Shown: positions 6,191 through 13,661 of the stretch, one piece after another
Numbering within the stretch: the first letter of the stretch is position 1
How the letters are laid out: each line of letters starts with the position of its first letter
DNA from: CAXYVX01 sp964292495
GTDB lineage: Bacteria > Patescibacteriota > Saccharimonadia > Saccharimonadales > Saccharimonadaceae
Direction: 5' to 3'
NCBI GenBank assembly: GCA_964292495.1
Contig: CAXYVX010000015.1
Span: 1-18,160 of the forward strand
Length of the DNA stretch: 18,160 nt
Position numbers and translations under genes: made by a program
Notes under the pieces: model-generated
Told to the model about the DNA's origin: nothing
Databases searched by the model: none
Seen by the model: the letters and a program-made list of their open reading frames with translations, nothing else

Positions 6191-7234
6191 ATGAATTTTG
6201 GAAAAGCGGTGGGCGACTTTTTCGCGCTAGATATAGGCACGACGGCCGTTCGTGTTGTTGAGCTTGAACACAGCGGTCACGGTTGGAATTTGAAGCATTA
6301 TGGCGTTCAGCCGATTGATGTTCGTTTATCGGAATCAACAGCTGCACATGATGTAAAAGCACTTGGGGAAGCAATTTCACAAGTGATTACAGCTGCTGGA
6401 ATTAAATCTAAGGATGTTGCGATTGGCATTCCGAGCGCAAAAATGTTCGCGAGCATTGTTGAAGTGCCGAATGTGAGCAAGGCTGAGTTAAACGCTACGA
6501 TTAAATATTCGGCCGAAAACTATGTGCCAATGAAGAGCGATGAATCGAAAACTGACTGGGCGGTGATAGGCGAATCGCCAGCCGACAAGGGTAAAATTGA
6601 GGTTTTGGTTGCGAGTGTGCAGAACAACTTCACGGAGGCGAGATTGGATTTGATCGAGGGGCTTGGTCTGAACGTTATCGCGATTGAGCCAGATTCTCTT
6701 GCGGCAACCAGAAGTCTTTTGCCTGATGGCGTGACGGATGGACGGTTGATTATTGACATGGGCGACAACTCATCTGATCTGATTATGACTTTGGGGACAG
6801 CACCGAGATTGATTCGTTCGATTCCAATTGGATTTTCAACACTGGTGAGAATGGCGAAGCAAAACTTGAATATTGAACAACAGCAGGCTGAGCAGATTTT
6901 GGTGAAATTCGGTATTTCTCCAGATAAACTGGAGGGACAGGTTGCGAGAGCTGTGTCGACATCGGTTGATCAGTTTGTGGCGGAAGTTGAAAAATCGTTG
7001 AAATTTTTCGCGACAAAATACGCCGGCGTCAGCGTAGGATCAATTCTGGCGAGCGGCTATGCAGCAACTTTGCCAGGATTTATGGATATTGTTTCGTCAA
7101 AAACCGGCTTGCCGACGCAAGTCGCAACACCGTGGCAACATGTAAACGTTCCAGCAGACATGCAGGCAAGCTTGGCGCCAATTAGTTCCGGTTTGGCTGT
7201 CGCTGTTGGGTTAGCGGAAAGGTTGGGTCTCTGA
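6191..7234 (+). CDS. pilM: Type IV pilus assembly protein PilM
   Basis: PilM (347 aa) is a cytoplasmic actin-like ATPase that docks to the N-terminus of PilN and links the inner-membrane alignment complex to the pilus motor. The actin fold motifs are visible: phosphate 1 ALDIGTTAVRVVEL (D14, G16), phosphate 2 IIDMGDNSSDLIM (189-201), and the adenosine motif SILASGYAATLPG near 280-290. The SEENYVPM-like segment appears as SAENYVPM. Length is close to the usual 350. ATG 6191 is probably leaderless. It opens an operon whose genes overlap by 1 or 4 bases, a sign of coupled translation. The stop TGA (7232-7234) overlaps the ATG of pilN by one base. Confidence 0.92.
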   Translation: MNFGKAVGDFFALDIGTTAVRVVELEHSGHGWNLKHYGVQPIDVRLSESTAAHDVKALGEAISQVITAAGIKSKDVAIGIPSAKMFASIVEVPNVSKAELNATIKYSAENYVPMKSDESKTDWAVIGESPADKGKIEVLVASVQNNFTEARLDLIEGLGLNVIAIEPDSLAATRSLLPDGVTDGRLIIDMGDNSSDLIMTLGTAPRLIRSIPIGFSTLVRMAKQNLNIEQQQAEQILVKFGISPDKLEGQVARAVSTSVDQFVAEVEKSLKFFATKYAGVSVGSILASGYAATLPGFMDIVSSKTGLPTQVATPWQHVNVPADMQASLAPISSGLAVAVGLAERLGL

Positions 7235-8130
7235 TGGCTATTGAATTGAACTTATTGCCAGATGTAAAAAAGGAATATTTGAAATCAAAGAAACAGCGAA
7301 ATTTAGTTGTTTCAATTTCAGTGCTTGTCTCTATTATTTCAGGAGGCGTGATTGTTGTTTTGATTTTGATTTTGGGTGGATTGAATCTGCAAAAAGGCAT
7401 TTTATTGAGTCAGATCGGCGATCCGCAAAATCCTGATTCTGGAAGTTATATTGGTAAAATTAAAGCTGCTCAAAAAGATGATAGTAAAGATTTGAATAGC
7501 GTTTTGACAGTTCAAAATAACATGTCTCAGATCTCTGGTTTAAAGTCTAATCAAGAAATTTTTTCGCGACTTTTCTTTGGTTCTCCGGAAGAACAAGGTT
7601 ATTTGGCTCAAATGAACCCAGCCAGCCCAACGATGATTTCGATTGGTCAATTGAAGATTGGTTTGGACTCATCAGCCAGTTCAGCGGCTACTGCGGGCGC
7701 GGCAAATACCGCCAACGTTATTCAAATGCAAGGATCTGCGTGGAATAAAAATAACCCAAACGGGGGTTTTGATGCACTAAACACCTACGTTGCGACGCTT
7801 CAGAGCGCAACAATTTCTTATTCAGTTGGCGACAATAGTAAGATGATTACAGAGAACCTGTTTTCAAAAGTTTCCGTCACTCAACAGCAACTTTCCCAAG
7901 ATTCGTCTCAGTCTGACGGAAAAACCTTGCCTGTTAATTTCACGATAAACTTAACATATAACAAGGCCGCCTTTGCTTTGAACAGCAAGAATATCAGCAT
8001 AAAAGTTCCGCAAAAATCTTCATCGGATGCTATTTCAAATGCACCAACCAGTGTATTTGGCGAAAATGCTAACGGAGGTGAAATAAAACTTGATACGAGT
8101 TCAAGTACAAATCAGGGAGGTCAGAAATGA
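7234..8130 (+). CDS. pilN: PilN-like type IV pilus alignment protein
   Basis: A 298-residue bitopic membrane protein. It begins MAIELNLLPD, the conserved PilM-binding motif (INLLP) of PilN, followed by a basic stretch and one transmembrane segment (about 24-48). The rest faces the periplasm-equivalent space and is rich in Ser, Asn and Gln, with an Ala/Ser-rich loop near 147-160 and a poorly conserved C-terminus. It is well over the usual 180-200 residues, and the extra length is in the outer part. Function is inferred from the motif and the position between pilM and a pilO-like gene. It overlaps the next gene by ATGA. Confidence 0.78.
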   Translation: MAIELNLLPDVKKEYLKSKKQRNLVVSISVLVSIISGGVIVVLILILGGLNLQKGILLSQIGDPQNPDSGSYIGKIKAAQKDDSKDLNSVLTVQNNMSQISGLKSNQEIFSRLFFGSPEEQGYLAQMNPASPTMISIGQLKIGLDSSASSAATAGAANTANVIQMQGSAWNKNNPNGGFDALNTYVATLQSATISYSVGDNSKMITENLFSKVSVTQQQLSQDSSQSDGKTLPVNFTINLTYNKAAFALNSKNISIKVPQKSSSDAISNAPTSVFGENANGGEIKLDTSSSTNQGGQK

Positions 8131-8891
8131 GTGGTGATAAGCCTTTAACTGGTGTGAGAAAACGCCAGCAAATTGCGGACACGAATAAGCAAATATTGAT
8201 TTGGGCGGGAATTGCTTCGTCTCTGGTGGTGATTTGCGTTGTTGTTGCTATTAATTTTATACAAGATATTGCTTACCAGGTGAAAGTAAATAGTGAGCTT
8301 AGCAATACGGCAAGTAATTTATCTAACTCCGTTAATAACATCCCGACGCTTATAAAAAACGTTGGAAATTTGAGCACGAACCAAAGCTTGAATTTGCAAA
8401 ACGTGAACTCATATACTGATTCAAACGGGAATAACCAAATTATTCCAGCACAACAAGTTGTTCTTTATGCTATGCCAACGTCAAATGACGCTACATCTCT
8501 CGCTGTATCTTTACAGAATTTGCTGTCATCGGCTGGCGTAAGTGTTACTCAGATTTCCATGCAGGCTGATGCAAGCGCCACGCAAGCCCCAGCTCCTGCG
8601 CCAGCTTCAACAACAGCCGCAACAGGCGCCGCAACAGGAGGAACTGCCTCTGGTCCAAATCTTGAAGAAAGTAACTCACCGAAAGCTCAGCCTACGAAAT
8701 TTACGGTTGTTATTAGCGGAAATCCTAACAGTGGCGCAGTTCAAAAGGCGTTGAAAACACTTGAAAATATGACAAGAGTTATAAAAGTAAATTTGATCAC
8801 AACTCAGGCAGGAACCACAACAATTCAAGCCACGGCTTACTTTACGCCACGAGTTGATTATAAGACTGGAACAGAGGAGGTTAAACCATGA
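8127..8891 (+). CDS. pilO: PilO-like type IV pilus alignment protein
   Basis: A 254-residue protein with a basic cytoplasmic N-terminus, one transmembrane segment (about 23-45) and an extracytoplasmic part. That part has a heptad-like stretch (SNTASNLSNSVNNIPTLI), a first small domain around VVLYAMPTSNDATSLAVSLQNLLSSAGV, an Ala/Pro/Thr-rich low-complexity linker (about 149-172), and a second alpha/beta part (KFTVVISGNPNSGAVQKALKTLENM). This matches PilO topology (TM, coiled coil, ferredoxin-like domain), where PilO pairs with PilN. Sequence similarity is weak, so the name rests mostly on topology and gene order. The low-complexity linker inside the domain is unusual. Confidence 0.65.
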   Translation: MSGDKPLTGVRKRQQIADTNKQILIWAGIASSLVVICVVVAINFIQDIAYQVKVNSELSNTASNLSNSVNNIPTLIKNVGNLSTNQSLNLQNVNSYTDSNGNNQIIPAQQVVLYAMPTSNDATSLAVSLQNLLSSAGVSVTQISMQADASATQAPAPAPASTTAATGAATGGTASGPNLEESNSPKAQPTKFTVVISGNPNSGAVQKALKTLENMTRVIKVNLITTQAGTTTIQATAYFTPRVDYKTGTEEVKP

Positions 8892-9142
8892 AAAGTAAAG
8901 ATTGGGCGCTAATCGCCGTTATTGTAATTGTGGTTGGACTGATCAGTTTCTTTACTGTAAATGCTCTTTTGCCGCCACCAAATCAGAATCTACAAACAAT
9001 TCCGACGGCGACTTTAATCAACTCAGACGCCGGAAAGGTTCCGGACAGTGTTTTCAATTCGTCAGCTGTAAGTCCGGCATTTCCGGCAAATATTGGTAAT
9101 ACAGATAATTCCAGTCCATTTCTTAATAGCCAAGGGAACTAA
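8888..9142 (+). CDS. Small single-pass membrane protein of the pil operon
   Basis: An 84-residue protein not recognised as a named family. It starts MKSKDW and has one transmembrane segment (7-28), then a Pro-rich turn (LPPPNQNL) and a Ser/Asn/Pro-rich tail of about 50 residues without cysteine or any clear fold. ATG 8888 overlaps the pilO stop by ATGA, and its own TAA (9140-9142) shares a base with the ATG of pilB, so it is translated with the pilus genes. Its place is where pilP would be in proteobacteria, but it lacks a lipobox cysteine and the PilP beta domain. A role in the inner-membrane pilus platform is inferred from position only. Confidence 0.75.
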   Translation: MKSKDWALIAVIVIVVGLISFFTVNALLPPPNQNLQTIPTATLINSDAGKVPDSVFNSSAVSPAFPANIGNTDNSSPFLNSQGN

Positions 9143-10914
9143 TGGCTGTTCTAACTCAGGAGATCCAGGAAAAAGTTGAATCCGCTCTGATTGATGCGGG
9201 CATTGTTTCAAATGTTCAAATTAAAGAAGCGGCGAAAAAGGCGGAAGCGGCCGGCAAACCATTGTTTTCCTATCTTTTATCTGAGGAAATTGTAAATGAG
9301 GAACAATTAGCAGAGGCAACAGCAAAGGCTTCAGGCATGCCATATGTTGATTTGTCTCACGCAATTATTGATACGAAGGTTCTTGCTTTGCTGCCAATTG
9401 ACACCGCTCAGCGCTTTATGGCTGTGCCAATCGGTGAAACAAATGACGAAGTTCAGGGGCGCCTTGCGGTTGCGATGCTTGACGCGGGAAACATTCAGGC
9501 CCAGGACTTTTTGTCAAACGCAATCGGCCGGCCAATCAAAGTTTATATGGCTAGCGAATCCGGTATCAACAACGTGCTTTCGCAGTATCATGTTGATCTT
9601 GACGACACTTTGGCCGACGCCGAAGGAAATGCTTCGGCTAAAATGGATGAGGGTAACCGAGCCAAAGCAATTGTCCAGGATTCTCCAATCAGTAAAATTT
9701 TGAACCAGCTGCTTGAATATGCCCAGCGCGCTCGCGCATCGGATATTCACATTGAGCCGCTCGAAGATAAACTTATTGTCCGCGCGCGAATTGACGGTGT
9801 TTTGCGAATCATCATGAATCTGCCAAAGAGCATTGAAGCAGCGCTGATTTCGCGAATTAAAATTCTTAGCAACCTGAAAATCGATGAACACCGCAAGCCG
9901 CAGGACGGTCAGTTTACAGTGATGGTTGGCGACAAAGAAGTTGACCTTCGTATTGCAATTTCGCCGGTGGTTTGGGGCGAGCAAGTCGTGATTCGTTTGC
10001 TGGATAAATCCGGCTCGTCGTTCAAGCTCGAAGAAATGGGCTATGTCGGGCGTTCGCTCCGCACTATTCGCAAAGGAGTCGCGAAACCAAATGGCATGAT
10101 TTTGACCTCTGGGCCGACCGGTTCGGGAAAATCAACTTCGCTCTACGCTTTGGTTCAGGAAATTTTCAGCGAAGAAATCAATATTGTCACTTTGGAAGAC
10201 CCGGTTGAATACAAAATGCCGGGCGTCAATCAGATTCAAGTTAATCCGGCGGTTGGCCTAACTTTTGCGAGCGGATTAAGGTCAATTTTGCGCCAGGACC
10301 CGGATGTGGTTTTGGTCGGGGAAATTCGCGACAACGAGACCGCAAACCTTGCTGTTCAGGCCGCTTTGACTGGCCACCTTGTGTTCTCCACGCTCCACAC
10401 CAACTCCGCCGCCGGTATTTTGCCGCGCCTGTTGGACATGGATATTGAGCCGTTTTTGATCGCCTCAACAGTCAACACGATCATTGGCCAGCGCTTGGTT
10501 CGCAAAGTCGCGAATGACAAGACTTTTTATCAGTCAAATCAATTGCAAACGCAAAATATTCGCGATAGTGTCGGTCAGTGGTTGCCAAAAACAGCAGCAG
10601 ATGTTGCCGCGGTTGGTCAAGATCTCGGTTATGATTCTTTGCCGCTCGCGAACGCGCCAAGTTTCACGCTCGCAAAAGGCAAGGAAACTGCGCAGTCGCC
10701 GGGCGGATATAAGGGGCGAATGGGGCTTTATGAAGTCATTGAAATGACGGAAGAAATTCAGCAGCTCGTCATCAAACACGCCACGTCCAGCCAAGTTCAG
10801 CGCATGGCGGAAGCTCAGGGTATGATCCCGATGCACGCCGACGGATTTTTCAAGGCGCTAAACGGCATGACCACCATCGAGGAAGTCAACCGCGTCGCGA
10901 GCAACTTGGCGTAA
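9142..10914 (+). CDS. pilB: Type IV pilus extension ATPase PilB
   Basis: A 590-residue GspE/PilB-family hexameric ATPase that drives pilin polymerisation. Residues 1 to about 160 are the N-terminal MshEN/T2SSE_N-type domain (ALIDAGIVSNVQIKEA..., LLSEEIVNEEQLAEA). The second domain has ASDIHIEPLEDKLIVRARIDG, and the ATPase core has Walker A GPTGSGKST (324-332), Asp box TLEDPVEY, Walker B VVLVGEIRD with Glu394, and His box LVFSTLHTN. The region after IIGQRLVRK, where most PilB proteins carry a zinc-binding tetracysteine, has no cysteine, and the whole protein is cysteine-free. A roughly 60-residue insertion rich in Gln and Ala fills that place. It is last in the pilM operon, followed by a terminator. 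Confidence 0.95.
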   Translation: MAVLTQEIQEKVESALIDAGIVSNVQIKEAAKKAEAAGKPLFSYLLSEEIVNEEQLAEATAKASGMPYVDLSHAIIDTKVLALLPIDTAQRFMAVPIGETNDEVQGRLAVAMLDAGNIQAQDFLSNAIGRPIKVYMASESGINNVLSQYHVDLDDTLADAEGNASAKMDEGNRAKAIVQDSPISKILNQLLEYAQRARASDIHIEPLEDKLIVRARIDGVLRIIMNLPKSIEAALISRIKILSNLKIDEHRKPQDGQFTVMVGDKEVDLRIAISPVVWGEQVVIRLLDKSGSSFKLEEMGYVGRSLRTIRKGVAKPNGMILTSGPTGSGKSTSLYALVQEIFSEEINIVTLEDPVEYKMPGVNQIQVNPAVGLTFASGLRSILRQDPDVVLVGEIRDNETANLAVQAALTGHLVFSTLHTNSAAGILPRLLDMDIEPFLIASTVNTIIGQRLVRKVANDKTFYQSNQLQTQNIRDSVGQWLPKTAADVAAVGQDLGYDSLPLANAPSFTLAKGKETAQSPGGYKGRMGLYEVIEMTEEIQQLVIKHATSSQVQRMAEAQGMIPMHADGFFKALNGMTTIEEVNRVASNLA

Positions 10915-10932
10915 ATTCGCGAAATATTTTTG

Positions 10933-10964
10933 AAATCTCGTGGTGAATTTCCGCGAGATTTTTT
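10933..10964 (+). terminator. Terminator after pilB
   Basis: AAATCTCGTGG (10933-10943) pairs with CCGCGAGATTT (10951-10961), 11 bp with one G-U, loop of 7, followed by a run of T. Confidence 0.8.
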
Positions 10965-11030
10965 GATAATCGCATTTTTAAGGTGAATTTCTAGTTGTAA
11001 AAATCACAAGCATTTTATTGACAAAAAGTC

Positions 11031-11060
11031 TTGACTTACATACATATAGCGTAGTATAGT
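11031..11060 (+). promoter_or_regulatory. Promoter of the RNR operon
   Basis: TTGACT (11031-11036), 18-nt spacer, TATAGT (11055-11060). A second TTGACA (11018-11023) lies upstream but would need the weak -10 TACATA (11041-11046). ATATAGCGT (11044-11052) is the reverse complement of the element in the nrdH promoter. Confidence 0.7.
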
Positions 11061-11066
11061 TAATTG

Positions 11067-11211
11067 TAAGCACTAAATATATCATATTACGTGCCAAAGC
11101 GTTCAATAGAAAACTACAATTTTCATCAAACGCTCGACCGGTCAGCCGATGTTTGGCGGCGGGATCGGATGGTATTAACATAAAAACCAAGCGCAGATTT
11201 AAGGAGGGCTT
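11067..11211 (+). promoter_or_regulatory. Long structured leader of the RNR operon
   Basis: The stretch before the RNR alpha gene holds no gene. Two hairpins can be drawn. Hairpin 1 has AGCGTT (11098-11103) with AACGCT (11129-11134) and an inner GAAAA/TTTTC (11109-11113, 11120-11124). Hairpin 2 has CCGGTC (11138-11143) with GATCGG (11163-11168) and an inner GCCG/CGGC (11145-11148, 11157-11160). The Shine-Dalgarno AAGGAGGG (11201-11208) lies downstream and unpaired. No known riboswitch class was recognised. Confidence 0.4.
11070..11094 (+). promoter_or_regulatory. Imperfect palindrome at the RNR start site, candidate operator
   Basis: GCACTAAATAT-ATC-ATATTACGTGC pairs at 9 of 11 positions per arm and begins just after the expected transcription start. 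Its left part resembles half of an NrdR box (about 11 of 16 positions by eye). The nrdH gene has an inverted repeat in the same place relative to its promoter. Confidence 0.4.
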
Positions 11212-13623
11212 ATGTCGGGAGGAACCGATGTTTTTTCGCATAACGCGAAAAAAGGTGAGAGTGGAGAAAAATTAAAGAAAATGTCTCGCGAAATCAACAA
11301 GGAGATCTTGTTTGCTGCGAAAGGTTTGCCGAATGCGCTCGCGATGACAGCGACAGTTGCGCAAGGCGTAAATTTGATGTTGTTTGACGGAATTACAGAG
11401 GAGCAAATTCGCGAAACGGCGATTCAGTCCGCTCTTGAAAACATTCAAAACGACCCGGATTATGACCGAATTGCTGCCAAACTTTTTCTTGGTAAAATTT
11501 ATCGCGAAATTTTGGGTGGGCCGGCGGAAGGAGCTGACGCGGCAGAATTTTTCGCGAAAAAATACACCGCGGATTTCCCGAAATTTATTCGCGAAAATGT
11601 GAAAAATGATATTCTTGACCCTCGAATGTCGGAAATATTTGACTTGAAAAAGCTCGCGAAAAATCTGGTTCCAGCACGAGATGAACTCAGTAAATATCTC
11701 GGCGTGATGACGAATTTGAGCCGATATGCGCTGAGAAATGGCGTGACTCCGGTGGAATTGCCTCAGTGGACGCACATGCGAATCGCGATGGGGCTCAGCT
11801 TAAATGAAAAAGATCCAACTTCTGCTGCACTTGATTTTTACGATCACATGAGCAAGCTGGAATATGTTCCGGGCGGCAGCACGAGAATCAACGCCGGGAC
11901 GAATTTCCCGCAGCTCAGCAACTGTTTTGTGATCAATGTTGACGATGATATGGAAGCGATCGCGAAGACGGTTGAAAACACCATGTTCATCGCGAAGGGA
12001 ACTGGCGGAATTGGCATCGGATTCACCAAACTCCGCGCCGCCGGATCTCCTGTCAAAACCACAAACACCGAAAGCACAGGTCCAATTCCGTTCATGAAAA
12101 TGGTTGACACGGCGCTGTTTGCGGTTTCGCGAAAAGGCAAAAAAGCTGGTGCAGCAGCGCTTTACCTCGAAAACTGGCACTTGAATTTCCCTCAATTTTT
12201 GGATCTCAGGCAGAATTCCGGCGACCCATATTTACGGACAAGATTCGCGAACACAGCTGTTTTTATCAGCGATGAATTTATGAAACGCGTTCAGAAAAAC
12301 GAAGATTGGTATCTTTTTGATCCGGCGGAAACCGAAGAATTGACCGAACTTTACGGAGAAGATTTTTCGCAAGCGTATGAAAAATTCGCGAAAAAAGCTG
12401 AAAACGGCGAATTGCGATCCTTTGAAAAAGTGTCGGCGCGCGAGCAATATCGGCAGATTTTGATGAGTCTCCAAGCCACTTCTCATCCGTGGTTGACCTG
12501 GAAAGACGCGATCAATGTCCGCGCTCTGAATAACAACACTGGGACGATTCACCTGAGCAATTTATGCACGGAAATCACTTTGCCGCAGGATCGCGAACAT
12601 ATCGCGACGTGCAATCTCGCCAGCATAAATCTCGCAGCTTTCCTGGACGAAGACCAAAAAACTTGGGATTTCGCGAAACTGGAATCAGCCACGCGCGCGG
12701 CAATTCGCCAGCTGGACAATTTGGTTGACATCACGAAAACGCCGGTTGAAGAAGCGATGCGCTCGGACCACGATGCTCGCGCGCTTGGGCTCGGAATGAT
12801 GGGTTTTGCAGATGTTCTTGAAAAACTTGGGCTTTCATACGGCGACGAAGCCGCGGCTGATTTAATGGATATGTTGGCGGAAAAAATCTCGTATTTCGCG
12901 ATTGATGAAAGCGCGAATCTCGCGGCTGAACGCGGAATTTATCCTGATTTCGCGAATTCTGGTTGGAGCAAAGGCTTGGTGCCGATTGATACATTAAAAA
13001 ATCTTGATTCTTCGCGAAAAACAGAGACGAAAGTTTCGCGAAAATCGGAAATGGATTGGGATGTTTTGCGCGCGAAAGTCAAAAAAGGCATGCGAAATGC
13101 CACGCTCATGGCCATCGCGCCGACCGCGAACATTGCGCACATTGCTGGAACGACTCCGGGAATTGACCCCGAATTTTCTCAGATTTTTTCGCGAAACACA
13201 TTGAATGGAAAGTTTCTGGAAGTGAATAAAAACTTGGTTCGCGAAATGAAGCTCTTAGGAAAATGGGATGATCTTCATGACGAACTCTTGATAAATCAAG
13301 GTGATATTCAGGGGATGGATTTGCCGGACGAACTGAAAAAAGTTTATCTGACGAGTTTCCAGTTGCCGCCAGACGCGTTTATAAATGTTGCGGCGCGCGC
13401 GCAAAAATGGGTTGACCAGGCGATTTCGCGAAACATGTATTTGAGCAGCCGCGACATCGACGAATACGAGAAAATTTACATGAAAGCTTGGGAAACGGGG
13501 CTGAAAACTACATATTATTTACATGTTCAGCCGCGCCATCAATCTGAGCAAATCACTGAAAAACCAGACGCGACGAAAGTTCGGGTGGCGAACAGGCGCG
13601 GGTTTGGTTTCGCGAAAATTTGA
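11212..13623 (+). CDS. Class I ribonucleoside-diphosphate reductase, alpha (catalytic) subunit
   Basis: An 803-residue RNR alpha that reduces ribonucleoside diphosphates using a radical passed from beta. The ten-stranded barrel motifs are clear: LSNCFV with Cys238, NLCTEI with Asn450, thiyl Cys452 and Glu454, ATCNLASINL with Cys467, APTANIAHIAGTTPGIDPEF, and the radical-relay pair Tyr768-Tyr769 in TTYYLHVQPRH. These equal E. coli C225, N437/C439/E441, C462 and Y730/Y731. Two things are odd. The N-terminus lacks an ATP-cone (no VIKRDG-type motif), so overall-activity control is probably missing. The 34-residue tail after the tyrosines contains no cysteine, and the protein has only the three active-site cysteines, so the usual C-terminal dithiol is absent. 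ATG 11212 follows AAGGAGGG. First gene of the RNR operon. Confidence 0.95.
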   Translation: MSGGTDVFSHNAKKGESGEKLKKMSREINKEILFAAKGLPNALAMTATVAQGVNLMLFDGITEEQIRETAIQSALENIQNDPDYDRIAAKLFLGKIYREILGGPAEGADAAEFFAKKYTADFPKFIRENVKNDILDPRMSEIFDLKKLAKNLVPARDELSKYLGVMTNLSRYALRNGVTPVELPQWTHMRIAMGLSLNEKDPTSAALDFYDHMSKLEYVPGGSTRINAGTNFPQLSNCFVINVDDDMEAIAKTVENTMFIAKGTGGIGIGFTKLRAAGSPVKTTNTESTGPIPFMKMVDTALFAVSRKGKKAGAAALYLENWHLNFPQFLDLRQNSGDPYLRTRFANTAVFISDEFMKRVQKNEDWYLFDPAETEELTELYGEDFSQAYEKFAKKAENGELRSFEKVSAREQYRQILMSLQATSHPWLTWKDAINVRALNNNTGTIHLSNLCTEITLPQDREHIATCNLASINLAAFLDEDQKTWDFAKLESATRAAIRQLDNLVDITKTPVEEAMRSDHDARALGLGMMGFADVLEKLGLSYGDEAAADLMDMLAEKISYFAIDESANLAAERGIYPDFANSGWSKGLVPIDTLKNLDSSRKTETKVSRKSEMDWDVLRAKVKKGMRNATLMAIAPTANIAHIAGTTPGIDPEFSQIFSRNTLNGKFLEVNKNLVREMKLLGKWDDLHDELLINQGDIQGMDLPDELKKVYLTSFQLPPDAFINVAARAQKWVDQAISRNMYLSSRDIDEYEKIYMKAWETGLKTTYYLHVQPRHQSEQITEKPDATKVRVANRRGFGFAKI

Positions 13624-13661
13624 TAACAAACTTAAAATTTAATAATAAGAAAAGGGGGAAT

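Noticed and set aside
11149..11178. Nine-codon open frame (MFGGGIGWY) in the RNR leader, possible leader peptide
   Set aside because: No Shine-Dalgarno before it, it lies inside a predicted hairpin, and it has no run of regulatory codons.
11067..11211. Purine, 2'-deoxyguanosine or cobalamin riboswitch in the RNR leader
   Set aside because: None of the conserved core sequences of those aptamers could be found by eye; only generic hairpins are seen.
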